Shown here: one piece after another, positions 23,665 through 32,330 of the stretch
How the letters are laid out: each line of letters starts with the position of its first letter
Numbering within the stretch: position 1 is the first letter of the stretch
Assembly: GCA_021802775.1 (NCBI GenBank)
Contig: JAJZRJ010000010.1
Span: 1 to 64,000 of the forward strand
Source: Deltaproteobacteria bacterium
GTDB lineage: Bacteria; Desulfobacterota; Desulfobulbia; Desulfobulbales; Desulfurivibrionaceae
Length of the DNA: 64,000 nt
Direction: 5' to 3'
The notes under the pieces: model-generated
Seen by the model: the letters and a program-made list of their open reading frames with translations, nothing else
Told to the model about the DNA's origin: nothing
The model's database searches: none
Translations under genes and position numbers: made by a program

Positions 23665-24012
23665 CTATCTCGTGTTCGCTTTACGGTCAGCCAGCAGTCG
23701 TGCCAGGGCCTTGCCCTTGGTCTTTAACCGGCCGCGTCCTGCCTTGAGCAGGTCGTCCGACAGAATCCCCATGGTAAGTCTGCCCTCTTCGCGCATAGTC
23801 TTGATGCTCATGCCCGCCAAGGTGTGTTGCTGCCGGAATTGACGGAGGGCGGCGATAGTCTCGCTGGGTTCCTGCTTGGCCATGCCGGGCGCGGGCTGCA
23901 ACACGGCAATGGGCGCGCCGCGTTTGGTAATGGTGATATGCTCACCTGCCTGCACTCGTTTTAGAATCTTGGAGAGGTGGTTTTTTGCCTCGGATATCCC
24001 AACGGTTTTCAT
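23665..24012 (-). CDS. Phd/YefM-family antitoxin with C-terminal extension
   Basis: This 115-residue protein starts with the Phd/YefM DNA-binding domain: MKTVGISEAKNHLSKILKR, then VQAGEHITITKRGAPIAVLQP. Normal family members end near the MREEGR position (residue 80); here about 35 residues follow, ILSDDLLKAGRGRLKTKGKALARLLADRKANTR. The extension recurs upstream of the HEPN-like gene. No RelE/Doc toxin is adjacent, so it is an orphan antitoxin. It follows hicA by 35 bp on the same strand and may share that promoter. Confidence 0.82.
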   Translation of the reverse strand: MKTVGISEAKNHLSKILKRVQAGEHITITKRGAPIAVLQPAPGMAKQEPSETIAALRQFRQQHTLAGMSIKTMREEGRLTMGILSDDLLKAGRGRLKTKGKALARLLADRKANTR

Positions 24013-24047
24013 GCGTCCCCCTATGCCTTCTTCGCGCATCGCCTTGC

Positions 24048-24290
24048 TCATCGAGCAGCCTCGTAGGCTGCGAGAAATTCGTCGCGGGAGATGTTCGCCT
24101 GGGTCAGGATGGTCCTCAGCGTTGAACTCTTGAGGGTGGGATGATTGGGCATGGTGAGCGGAGTGGAGGTGCCGTCCGGATTTGCGCGGACCATGGCAAT
24201 GTGGTTGCCTTCGCGTACAAGGCGGAACCCGAGGGCCTGCAAGGCTTTGATGACTTTCCGGTTGGGTGCGTCCGCCGGAAACTTTGGCAT
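24048..24290 (-). CDS. hicA: HicA-type toxin, second locus
   Basis: This 80-residue protein reads VIKALQALGFRLVREGNHIAMVRAN...LTMPNHPTLKSSTLRTILTQANISRDEFLAAYEAAR, a HicA/YcfA toxin with the catalytic His in EGNHIAM. It starts in the TGATG junction with hicB, sharing one base, so the two genes are coupled with the antitoxin first. It is clearly distinct in sequence from the locus at 3050-3464. A remnant of its 3' end is duplicated at 22887-22924. Confidence 0.9.
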   Translation of the reverse strand: MPKFPADAPNRKVIKALQALGFRLVREGNHIAMVRANPDGTSTPLTMPNHPTLKSSTLRTILTQANISRDEFLAAYEAAR

Positions 24291-24514
24291 CAGGCGGCAA
24301 CCCCTGTTTCGGCCACGAACACCTCAAGGATTGGCGGATCGACATCAAGGGCGCCAGCCCCAAAGGTTTCCAGGTGGAATTGCAAGGCCGATTTGAGATC
24401 CGCCACCGCTGCCTCGTAGGTATCGCCTTGGCCCACCACGACACCTTTGATCCCCAGCGGATATGCCACGTAGGCATCCGGATGTTTTTCGACCACTATC
24501 TTGACTGCTTTCAT
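24290..24514 (-). CDS. hicB: HicB-type antitoxin, second locus
   Basis: This 74-residue protein is a short HicB: VKIVVEKHPDAYVAYPLGIKGVVVGQGDTYEAAVADLKSALQFHLETFG. It has the degraded RNase H-like fold and no added DNA-binding domain. A GGAGG site lies just before ATG 24514. It leads a unit hicB-hicA-phd on the reverse strand. No clear promoter was resolved in the AT-rich sequence upstream. Confidence 0.87.
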   Translation of the reverse strand: MKAVKIVVEKHPDAYVAYPLGIKGVVVGQGDTYEAAVADLKSALQFHLETFGAGALDVDPPILEVFVAETGVAA

Positions 24515-25145
24515 GGGCGGTCAACCTCCAGCGGGTGATACGGATTATCTGACTGCTATCCTGTAATTTTTTGTACCATACCCAATGGAGATGCGCAATC
24601 AGCCATCAGGCCCGTTTTTCACGATCCCTACGCCTTTCTTCACAGCCTCCGGTAAAAATGGGGATGGTTTATTTCGGCACCGCCAATAGCGGCAAATAGG
24701 GGAGGGGGTAAAAAGAATCGCGGAATCAGGCGAGGTGCCTGGCGATAATATCCTGAGTTCGAGGCCGGGATTCGGGCGAAATCCGGTCTTATTTTTCTTT
24801 TGACTTTCCATATCCTATCACATAGGATCGCATTAGAATAATTGTCACCCCATTGGCTGGGCCTGATTTTTTCTTCATCGAAAAAATTGCCGGCTGGCGG
24901 CCGTGTTGATTGCAAAACCCCCCCTGTGGGATGCGAGCGTCGTATTCTCTTTGAGAAGCTGACGAAAAATCTACGCAAAAAGTGCGCTTCTCCTGTTCGC
25001 CTTCCGTTTTTCACCTGCCAAGCGAGTTTTTATGACAGGTTGATATTGTAATATTTTTACTGGAAAATCAATAAGTTAATCGGGATACAACGCGTTTTTT
25101 ACTGTAGTTTTGTCACGGATTAAGGAAAATGCTTAGGGGGATTTT
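24515..25145. other. Gene-poor AT-rich spacer upstream of hemerythrin gene
   Basis: This 630-bp stretch contains the upstream region of hicB, then the 44-bp phnA-tail copy at 24601-24644, then about 500 bp with visibly lower GC than the surroundings. Short frames occur but none has a credible start with family resemblance. Nothing else is seen. Confidence 0.5.
24601..24644. repeat. Direct repeat, copy of the phnA 3' end
   Basis: 44 bp nearly identical to 25555-25597 (one mismatch and one single-base indel). The second copy is the last 16 bp of phnA plus its downstream flank. The two copies bracket 910 bp holding the hemerythrin gene, as duplicated target ends would. Confidence 0.85.
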
Positions 25146-25556
25146 ATGTTTGAGCCCATTGAATGGTCAACGAAAATTGCCACTGGAATTATCTGGCAAG
25201 ATTATCAGCATAGACAACTTCTTGGAAGTATAGACTCTTTACAGAAACAAATTTCTGCTGATAAAGAACATCATGAAAACATACAGATAATTAACTTTCT
25301 TGGTTTTTATGCGAAGGATCATTGCGGGATTGAAGAGGCATATATGGATCTGATGAATTATCCTGATTCAGATCAACATAAAGCTGAACACGAATCGTTT
25401 ATCAAGCAAATTGAGCAACTCAAAGAGTTGCGTTCCTTTTCAATCGGAATAAATACAGAAGCACTTTACAAAGACCTTGCTGGGTGGTTCGTTATGCATA
25501 TCAACAATACAGACCAAAAGTTTGGCGCTTTTTTAAAGTCTAACGGCATCAGATAG
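25146..25556 (+). CDS. Bacteriohemerythrin
   Basis: This 136-residue four-helix protein carries the full set of diiron ligands: His in WQDYQHRQLL, His and Glu in FYAKDHCGIEEAYM, two His in QHKAEHESF, and His and Asp in FVMHINNTDQKFGAFL. It reversibly binds O2 and may act as an oxygen buffer or sensor partner in an anaerobe. GGGGGA precedes the ATG. Base composition is far more AT-rich than its neighbours, and it lies between direct repeats of the phnA tail, so recent acquisition is likely. Confidence 0.92.
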   Translation: MFEPIEWSTKIATGIIWQDYQHRQLLGSIDSLQKQISADKEHHENIQIINFLGFYAKDHCGIEEAYMDLMNYPDSDQHKAEHESFIKQIEQLKELRSFSIGINTEALYKDLAGWFVMHINNTDQKFGAFLKSNGIR

Positions 25557-25597
25557 CCAGCAGGCCCGTTTTTCACGATCCCTACGCCTTCTTCACA
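25555..25597. repeat. Direct repeat at the phnA 3' end
   Basis: 43 bp covering the last codons and stop of phnA (stop at 25582) and the adjacent downstream flank. It matches 24601-24644 in the same orientation. It is taken as the original site, because it is continuous with an intact phnA gene. Confidence 0.85.
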
Positions 25598-25923
25598 AAT
25601 TCCGATTTCAACTGCATCGCCCCGAAGCCGTCGATCTTGCAATCGATGTTGTGGTCGCCTTCGACGAGGCGGATGTTCCGCACCTTGGTGCCGACCTTCA
25701 GCGCCGAGGAGGCGCCCTTGACCTTCAGGTCCTTGATGATGGTGACGGTGTCGCCGTCCTGCAGCAGGTTGCCGTGGGCATCGCGCACCACCAGCGTGTC
25801 GTCCGCGCTTTCCGCCCCGGCCTCCTTGCTCCACTCATGGCCGCACTCCGGGCAGACATAGAGGGTGCCGTCTTCGTAGGTATATTCGGAATTGCATTTG
25901 GGGCATGGTGGCAAGGTGCTCAT
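25582..25923 (-). CDS. yjdM: PhnA/YjdM zinc-ribbon protein
   Basis: This 113-residue protein has an N-terminal zinc ribbon ([25 protein letters not shown]) and the PhnA C-terminal domain ([43 protein letters not shown]...[24 protein letters not shown]). Despite the old name it is not a phosphonoacetate hydrolase; its function is unclear. Length and ends match the family. Its 3' end is the duplicated target next to the hemerythrin insertion. Confidence 0.93.
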   Translation of the reverse strand: MSTLPPCPKCNSEYTYEDGTLYVCPECGHEWSKEAGAESADDTLVVRDAHGNLLQDGDTVTIIKDLKVKGASSALKVGTKVRNIRLVEGDHNIDCKIDGFGAMQLKSEFVKKA

Positions 25924-26024
25924 GCGGTACTCTCTGTTTGGGGATGGCTAACGAGTTGTCTACTGGTGCGGTGGGCGGGGTGAAAGGGCCATGGCAAAAG
26001 GTCGGCCATGGCCCCAAATGTATG

Positions 26025-26775
26025 TCAGCGCAGCCCGGCGATGAAGGGGCCGACCGCCTCGGGGCCTTTTTCCTCAACCAGGCGGATGGTGGCGGTGCCG
26101 ATCACCGCGATGTCCGCCTTGCCCTTCAAGAGTTCCACCTCCGCCTTGCTGGCGATGCCGAAGCCCACGGCCAGGGGCAGATCGGTGGCAGCCCGGCAGC
26201 GGGCGAGGTAATCGTGGAACGCGGTGTCGAAGGTGGTCTGGGCGCCGGTCACTCCGCGCCGGGCCACGCAGTAGATGAAGCCGTTACCGTAACCGGCCAG
26301 CTCCCGCATCCGGGTATCGGTGCTGGTGGGGGCGAAGATCATGATCGGCGCGATGCCGTATTTGGTGGCCAGTTTCAGGTATTCCTCGCCCTCTTCGGGC
26401 GGCAGGTCCGGCACGATGAAGCCCTTGACCCCGATCTCCTTGGCCTTCTTGAAGAACTTCTCCACCCCGTACTTGAAGATGATGTTGTAGTAGGTCATGA
26501 AGAGGAAGGGGATCTGGTGGGTCGCAGCCATCTCGGCGGCGAACGTGAGGCACTCGCGGACCTTGAGGCCATGGCCGATCGCCTGCTGGTTCGCCTTGAG
26601 GATTACCGGCCCGTCGGCCACCGGCTCGGAAAAGGGGATCTGCAGCTCGATGCAATCGACCCCGTTATCGACCATCTGCCGCACCACCTCGCGGTTTACG
26701 TCCAGCGACGGGTAGCCCAGCACCAGGTGGGTCATCAGCAAAATATCCTTCTGCGCACGCGCGGCGCGCAGGTCG

Positions 26776-26789
<14 letters not shown>
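26025..26789 (-). CDS. trpA: Tryptophan synthase alpha subunit
   Basis: This 254-residue TIM-barrel enzyme cleaves indole-3-glycerol phosphate to indole. The catalytic Glu lies in CIELQIPFSEPVADGP and the Asp in GFIVPDLPPEEG; the phosphate site reads VGFGIASKAEVE. The ATG at 26789 starts inside trpB (14-bp overlap), giving coupled synthesis for the alpha2beta2 complex. No other trp gene is in the window. Confidence 0.95.
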
Positions 26790-28008
<1,219 letters not shown>

Positions 28009-28481
28009 AATGCGCATCGGTTCCGGCTGAGGTTGTGCAAGGAGCTCAAAGTACCCGAAGTGACGTGGTTTGTCGATAGGAGTTTCAGGCGTGGCCAGGA
28101 ACCATCGGCCTGGATGGGCGTCAACGGGCCTCGGGAATTTTCTGGTTGCCGGGGTGGAGAAAATCGGGTTATGTTGGCGGCTCGTTCCCTGCCGAAGGTC
28201 TGCTGCCGGCCGCAAGCGCCGCTGCCGCCCCGAGGCATTCCATCCATCTTACGGAGAGTCGAAAGTGAAACGCAGCCTGCCTCACATATGAGCACTGCTC
28301 CGGCGTAAGCCGGCCGACCCGGTCCGGGTCGGACGCACATGCGGCTCTTCCTGCCAGGTGCATCGTCTCTAGCGTTTCCCCGGGTGATCCTTTCCCTCCT
28401 CGCTGACGTGAGCCACGGCTGATCGAGAGCCGCGGCACACCGGAACCATGCGTTCCGGCAACGTACAGCGAAGGAGGAACT
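28009..28481. other. Divergent trpB-hdrA intergenic region with structured hdrA leader
   Basis: This 473-bp spacer has no supported gene. Before hdrA three hairpins are visible: CCGGC-GTAA-GCCGG (28300-28313, GNRA loop), CCGACCCGG/CCGGGTCGG (28314-28332) stacked directly on it, and CCGGAAC-CATGC-GTTCCGG (28440-28458), which ends 12 bp before the AAGGAGG site. The pattern suggests a structured 5' leader. It does not match any riboswitch consensus I can recall. Confidence 0.45.
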
Positions 28482-31400
28482 ATGCACGCTTCCGTTCCCA
28501 ATCCGTCTGCGCCGCAGGCGGTTGGTTCGGTCATGGTGGTGGGCGGCGGGGTGGCCGGCGTCCAGGCCGCCCTTGACCTCACCGAACTGGGCTACAAGGT
28601 CTGGCTGGTCGAAAAGTCCGGCGCCATCGGCGGGGTCATGGCCCGGCTCGACAAGACCTTTCCCACCAACGACTGCTCCCTCTGCATCCTGGCGCCCAAG
28701 CTGGTGGAGGCGGGCCGCGATCCCAACATCGAGATCCTCACCCTCGCCGAACTGGTGGAACTCTCCGGCTCTGCCGGCAACTTCGTCGCCACCGTCCGCA
28801 AACAGCCGCGCTACATCGACGAGGAGGTCTGCACCGGCTGCGGCCAGTGCACCCTCTACTGCCTCAAAGAGATCGGCAACGGCTTCAACGAGAACCTCGA
28901 AAAGAGCCACGCGGCCCACATCGACTACTCCCAGGCGGTGCCCACCTCCTACTATATCGACGCCAAGGCGTGTCTCAGGCTCAATTACGACACCTGCGGC
29001 CTCTGCGCCGTCGCCTGCCAGGCCGGGGCCATCCGTTTCGACGATACCGAGAAGATCCTTTCGATCCCGGTGGGCGCGGTGATCCTGGCCCCTGGTTTCG
29101 GCCGGGTGAGCGACGAGGTGATGGCCCGCTACGGCTTGGGGCAATTCCAGGACGTGGTCACCGCCTTCGAGCACGAGCGGCTGATGTGCGCCTCCGGCCC
29201 CACCGGCGGCGAGATCCTGCGCCTCTCCGACCGCAAGCATCCCAAGAAGATCGCCTTTCTCCAGTGCATCGGCTCCCGCGACGAGACCTGCGGCAACAAC
29301 TACTGCTCCTCGGTCTGCTGCATGTACGCCATCAAACAGGCGACCCTGGCCCGCGAGCACGATCCCGGCTGCGAGATCACCTTCTTCTCTATGGACGTCC
29401 GCACCCACGGCAAGGGGTTCGACGCGGCCCGGGAGCGGGCCATCGAGGAAGGGAACTTCCGGGTGATCCATGCCCGGCCGCCCAGGGTGGAGGATGTCTT
29501 TGGCGGCGGCCTGCTCCTTACCTGGGCCACCGAGGATGGCCGCCACCACAGCGAGAAGTTCGACCTGGTGGTGCTCTCCCAGGGGCTGGAGGCGCCGGCG
29601 GACGCGGCAGGGCTGGCCAGGGCGGCGGGCATCGACCTGAACGGCTATCTCTTTGCCCGCACCGATACCTACGCGCCGCTGGCCACCAGCCGGCCCGGCG
29701 TTTACGTGATCGGCGCCTTCCAGGGGCCCAAGGACATCCCCGATTCGGTGACCCAGGCCGGCGGTGCCGCGGCCCTCTGCGCCGGTCAGCTCGCGCCTGG
29801 CCGGGGAACGGCCACCACCAAGGCCAGCTTCCCGGCAGAGCGGGACATTGTCGGCGAGGAGCCGCGCATCGGCGTCTTTGTCTGCCACTGCGGCATCAAC
29901 ATCGGCGGGGTGGTCAAGGTGCCGAAGGTGGCCGAATACGCGAAGACCTTGCCCCACGTGGTCTACGCCACCGACAACCTCTACTCCTGTTCCCAGGACA
30001 CCCAGCGCCTCCTGGTGGAAACCATCCACCAGCATCGTCTCAACCGGCTGGTGGTGGCGGCCTGCACCCCGCGCACCCACGAGCCCCTTTTTCAGGCCAC
30101 CCTGCGCGAGGCGGGTCTCAACCGCTCCCTCTTCGAGATGGCCAACATCCGCGACCAGTGCTCCTGGGTCCACATGCACGAGCCCGAGGCCGCCACCGAA
30201 AAGGCCAAGGACGCGGTGCGCATGGCGGTGGCCAAGGCGGCCCATCTCACCGCGTTGCCAGAGCAGCAGTTGCCGGTGACCCCGTCGGCCCTGGTGGTGG
30301 GCGGCGGGCTGGCCGGGATGACCGCGGCCCTGGCCATCGCCGATCAGGGCTTTGCGGTGACCCTGGTGGAGCGGGAAAAGGAGCTGGGCGGCCGGGCGCT
30401 GCTGCTCACATGGGACCGTTTCGGCCGTGATCCGCGCAAGAACGTGGCCGGGCTGATCGCCAAGGTCAAGGCGCATCCGCGGATCACGGTGCACACCAGG
30501 GCCGCGGTGGCGGCGGTCTCGGGTTACGTGGGCAACTTCACCACCACCCTCGCCACCGCCAAGGGCAGCGTGGTGGTCAACCACGGGGTCATGGTCGTCG
30601 CCACCGGCGGCAGGCCCTACGAACCGAAACAGTATTGCCACGGCGAATCCCCGAAGATCCTCACCCAGCTGGAACTGGAGAAGAAGCTCGGCTCCGGCCG
30701 GCCGCTGGCCAGGAACGCGAAGCAGGTGGCGATGATCCAGTGCGTGGGCTCGCGGGGCGAGGATCTCGCCTACTGCAGCCGGGTCTGCTGCGGCCAGGCC
30801 CTCAAGAACAGCCTGCGCCTCAGGAAGCTCAGGCCCGATCTCGCCATCACCGTGCTCTACCGCGACATGCGGGCCTACGGCTTCCTGGAGGACGACTACC
30901 GGGCCGCCCGCGAGGCTGGGGTGCTCTTTGTCCGCTACCAGCCGGAAAAGAAGCCGGAGGTGAGCATCGGCAAGGGCGGCGCGGTCTCGGTGCGTTACCA
31001 CGACCCGCTGCTGCGGGACGAGGTGGAACTTGATGCCGATCTCCTGGTGCTCTCGACGGGGATTGTCCCGGAAGATCCCACCCGACTTGCCCGGATGCTC
31101 AAGGTGCCGGTGACCGCCGAGAAGTTCTTCCTGGAGGCGCACGTCAAGCTCCAGCCCGTGGATCTGCCGGTGGACGGCACCTATGTTTGCGGCCTGGCCC
31201 ACTCGCCGCGGAGCATGGACGAGACCATCGCCCAGGCCCAGGCCGCAGCCGGCCGCGCCTGTCAGCCCCTGGCCCGCGGCTCCATCACCCCGGCGCCCAT
31301 CGTTTCCCGGATCGACCCGGCAAAGTGCATCGGCTGCGGGGCCTGCGAGACCTTCTGCCCCTACAAGGCCATCGAGATCTACAAGGCCGACAAAGGCCGC

Positions 31401-31538
31401 AAGGCCAGGACGCTGACCGCCTCCTGCAAGGGATGCGGGGTCTGCGCGGCCAGGTGCCCCACCATGGCCATCGACATGGGCCGCTTCACCTTTGCCGGCA
31501 TCATGGCGCAGATCGACGCCTTTGGCCGGGGGATATAA
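28482..31538 (+). CDS. hdrA: Double-length HdrA-like FAD/[4Fe-4S] electron-bifurcating subunit
   Basis: This 1018-residue protein is two HdrA-like halves in one chain. The first FAD domain begins VMVVGGGVAGVQAALDLTELGYKVWLVEK with ferredoxin motifs CTGCGQCTLYC and CGLCAVACQAGA; the second begins ALVVGGGLAGMTAALAIADQGFAVTLVER. The C-terminus carries two [4Fe-4S] motifs, CIGCGACETFCPYKAI and CKGCGVCAARCPTMAI. HdrA is the flavin bifurcation site in heterodisulfide-reductase-type complexes. A perfect AAGGAGG site precedes ATG 28482. No hdrB or hdrC follows; tRNA-Sec, mvhD and a formate dehydrogenase do, so it probably bifurcates electrons between formate, ferredoxin and a pyridine nucleotide. That role is inference. 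Confidence 0.88.
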   Translation: MHASVPNPSAPQAVGSVMVVGGGVAGVQAALDLTELGYKVWLVEKSGAIGGVMARLDKTFPTNDCSLCILAPKLVEAGRDPNIEILTLAELVELSGSAGNFVATVRKQPRYIDEEVCTGCGQCTLYCLKEIGNGFNENLEKSHAAHIDYSQAVPTSYYIDAKACLRLNYDTCGLCAVACQAGAIRFDDTEKILSIPVGAVILAPGFGRVSDEVMARYGLGQFQDVVTAFEHERLMCASGPTGGEILRLSDRKHPKKIAFLQCIGSRDETCGNNYCSSVCCMYAIKQATLAREHDPGCEITFFSMDVRTHGKGFDAARERAIEEGNFRVIHARPPRVEDVFGGGLLLTWATEDGRHHSEKFDLVVLSQGLEAPADAAGLARAAGIDLNGYLFARTDTYAPLATSRPGVYVIGAFQGPKDIPDSVTQAGGAAALCAGQLAPGRGTATTKASFPAERDIVGEEPRIGVFVCHCGINIGGVVKVPKVAEYAKTLPHVVYATDNLYSCSQDTQRLLVETIHQHRLNRLVVAACTPRTHEPLFQATLREAGLNRSLFEMANIRDQCSWVHMHEPEAATEKAKDAVRMAVAKAAHLTALPEQQLPVTPSALVVGGGLAGMTAALAIADQGFAVTLVEREKELGGRALLLTWDRFGRDPRKNVAGLIAKVKAHPRITVHTRAAVAAVSGYVGNFTTTLATAKGSVVVNHGVMVVATGGRPYEPKQYCHGESPKILTQLELEKKLGSGRPLARNAKQVAMIQCVGSRGEDLAYCSRVCCGQALKNSLRLRKLRPDLAITVLYRDMRAYGFLEDDYRAAREAGVLFVRYQPEKKPEVSIGKGGAVSVRYHDPLLRDEVELDADLLVLSTGIVPEDPTRLARMLKVPVTAEKFFLEAHVKLQPVDLPVDGTYVCGLAHSPRSMDETIAQAQAAAGRACQPLARGSITPAPIVSRIDPAKCIGCGACETFCPYKAIEIYKADKGRKARTLTASCKGCGVCAARCPTMAIDMGRFTFAGIMAQIDAFGRGI

Positions 31539-31550
31539 CCGTGTCCGGGA

Positions 31551-31655
31551 GGGACTGGAACCCCGTACTGGCGTGCGGCGCGGTCTTCAAAGCCGTGGTG
31601 CTCCCCTGGCTGATAACCGGCGGGGCCGTGGGTTCGATTCCCACTCCAGTCTCCA
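31551..31655 (+). tRNA. selC: tRNA-Sec (anticodon TCA)
   Basis: The sequence folds as a selenocysteine tRNA: an acceptor stem of GGGACTGGA-type pairing with TCCAGTCT, a 6-bp D stem CCGTAC-TGGC-GTGCGG with 4-nt loop, the anticodon loop CTTCAAA with TCA at 31587-31589, a very long variable arm, and a T arm GTGGG-TTCGATT-CCCAC. The long 6-bp D stem and total length over 100 nt distinguish it from ordinary tRNAs. Exact ends are uncertain by a few bases. It lies between hdrA and mvhD on the same strand, apparently inside the operon. Confidence 0.9.
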
Positions 31656-31680
31656 ACGAGCAACCACCACACAGCAATTC

Positions 31681-31697
31681 CTTCTCACAGCGAGAAG
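31681..31697 (+). other. Hairpin between tRNA-Sec and mvhD
   Basis: CTTCTC and GAGAAG form a 6-bp stem with loop ACAGC, followed by CTTTCTC. It may be a weak terminator or processing site that separates the tRNA from the mvhD message. Confidence 0.35.
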
Positions 31698-31718
31698 CTT
31701 TCTCATTGGAGTGAAACC

Positions 31719-32330
31719 ATGTCGCAAACCCACAGTCCCAAGATTCTCGGTTTCCTGTGCAACTGGTGCTGCTACACCGCCGCCGATTCCGCCGGAGTGG
31801 GCCGTTACCAGTATCCCCCCAACCTCAGGGTGATCCGCATGATGTGCACCGGCCGCCTCGACCCCTCCTTTCCCCTGGAAGGGCTGGCCAGGGGGGCGGA
31901 CGGCATCTTCGTCGGCGGCTGCCATCCCGGCGAGTGCCATTACATCGACGGCAACTACCACGCCCTGGTCTCCGCCGCCCTGGTCCATGAGATGCTGGCC
32001 AGGCTGGGGGTGAACAAGGAGCGTTTCCTCATCGACTGGGCCTCGGCCGCCGAGGGTCCGAACTTCGTCAGGATCATCACCGCCTTTACCCATCGGGTGG
32101 CGGCCCTTGGTCCCCTGGGCGCGGCGGAAGGGCGGGAGACCGAGGCCTTGCGCCTTCGCCTGGCCGAAGCCGCCGAGGCGGCGAGGGGGAGGAAGATCCG
32201 GACCGGCCTCATCAACGCCTCGCGCGAGATGATGCAGGGCGGCGACTTTTCCCGCAAGGCCATTGCCGGGCTGGTGGCTGGCAAATGCGCCAAGGCCCTG
32301 GCGGAACTGACCGGCGAGGCGGTTCCATGA
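31719..32330 (+). CDS. mvhD: MvhD-like [2Fe-2S] electron-transfer subunit
   Basis: This 203-residue protein matches the delta subunit of F420-non-reducing hydrogenase, the link that passes electrons to HdrA: ILGFLCNWCCYTAADSAG, MMCTGRLDP, and GADGIFVGGCHPGECHYIDGNY carry the conserved Cys of its [2Fe-2S] cluster. A GGAG site precedes the ATG. No hydrogenase large subunit is present; the next gene, overlapping by 4 bp, is a formate dehydrogenase fusion, so MvhD presumably connects that enzyme to HdrA. Confidence 0.92.
   Translation: MSQTHSPKILGFLCNWCCYTAADSAGVGRYQYPPNLRVIRMMCTGRLDPSFPLEGLARGADGIFVGGCHPGECHYIDGNYHALVSAALVHEMLARLGVNKERFLIDWASAAEGPNFVRIITAFTHRVAALGPLGAAEGRETEALRLRLAEAAEAARGRKIRTGLINASREMMQGGDFSRKAIAGLVAGKCAKALAELTGEAVP

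Noticed and set aside
28300-28460. SAH, cobalamin or c-di-GMP riboswitch before hdrA
   Set aside because: Hairpins are clear, but none of the conserved cores of these classes could be matched.
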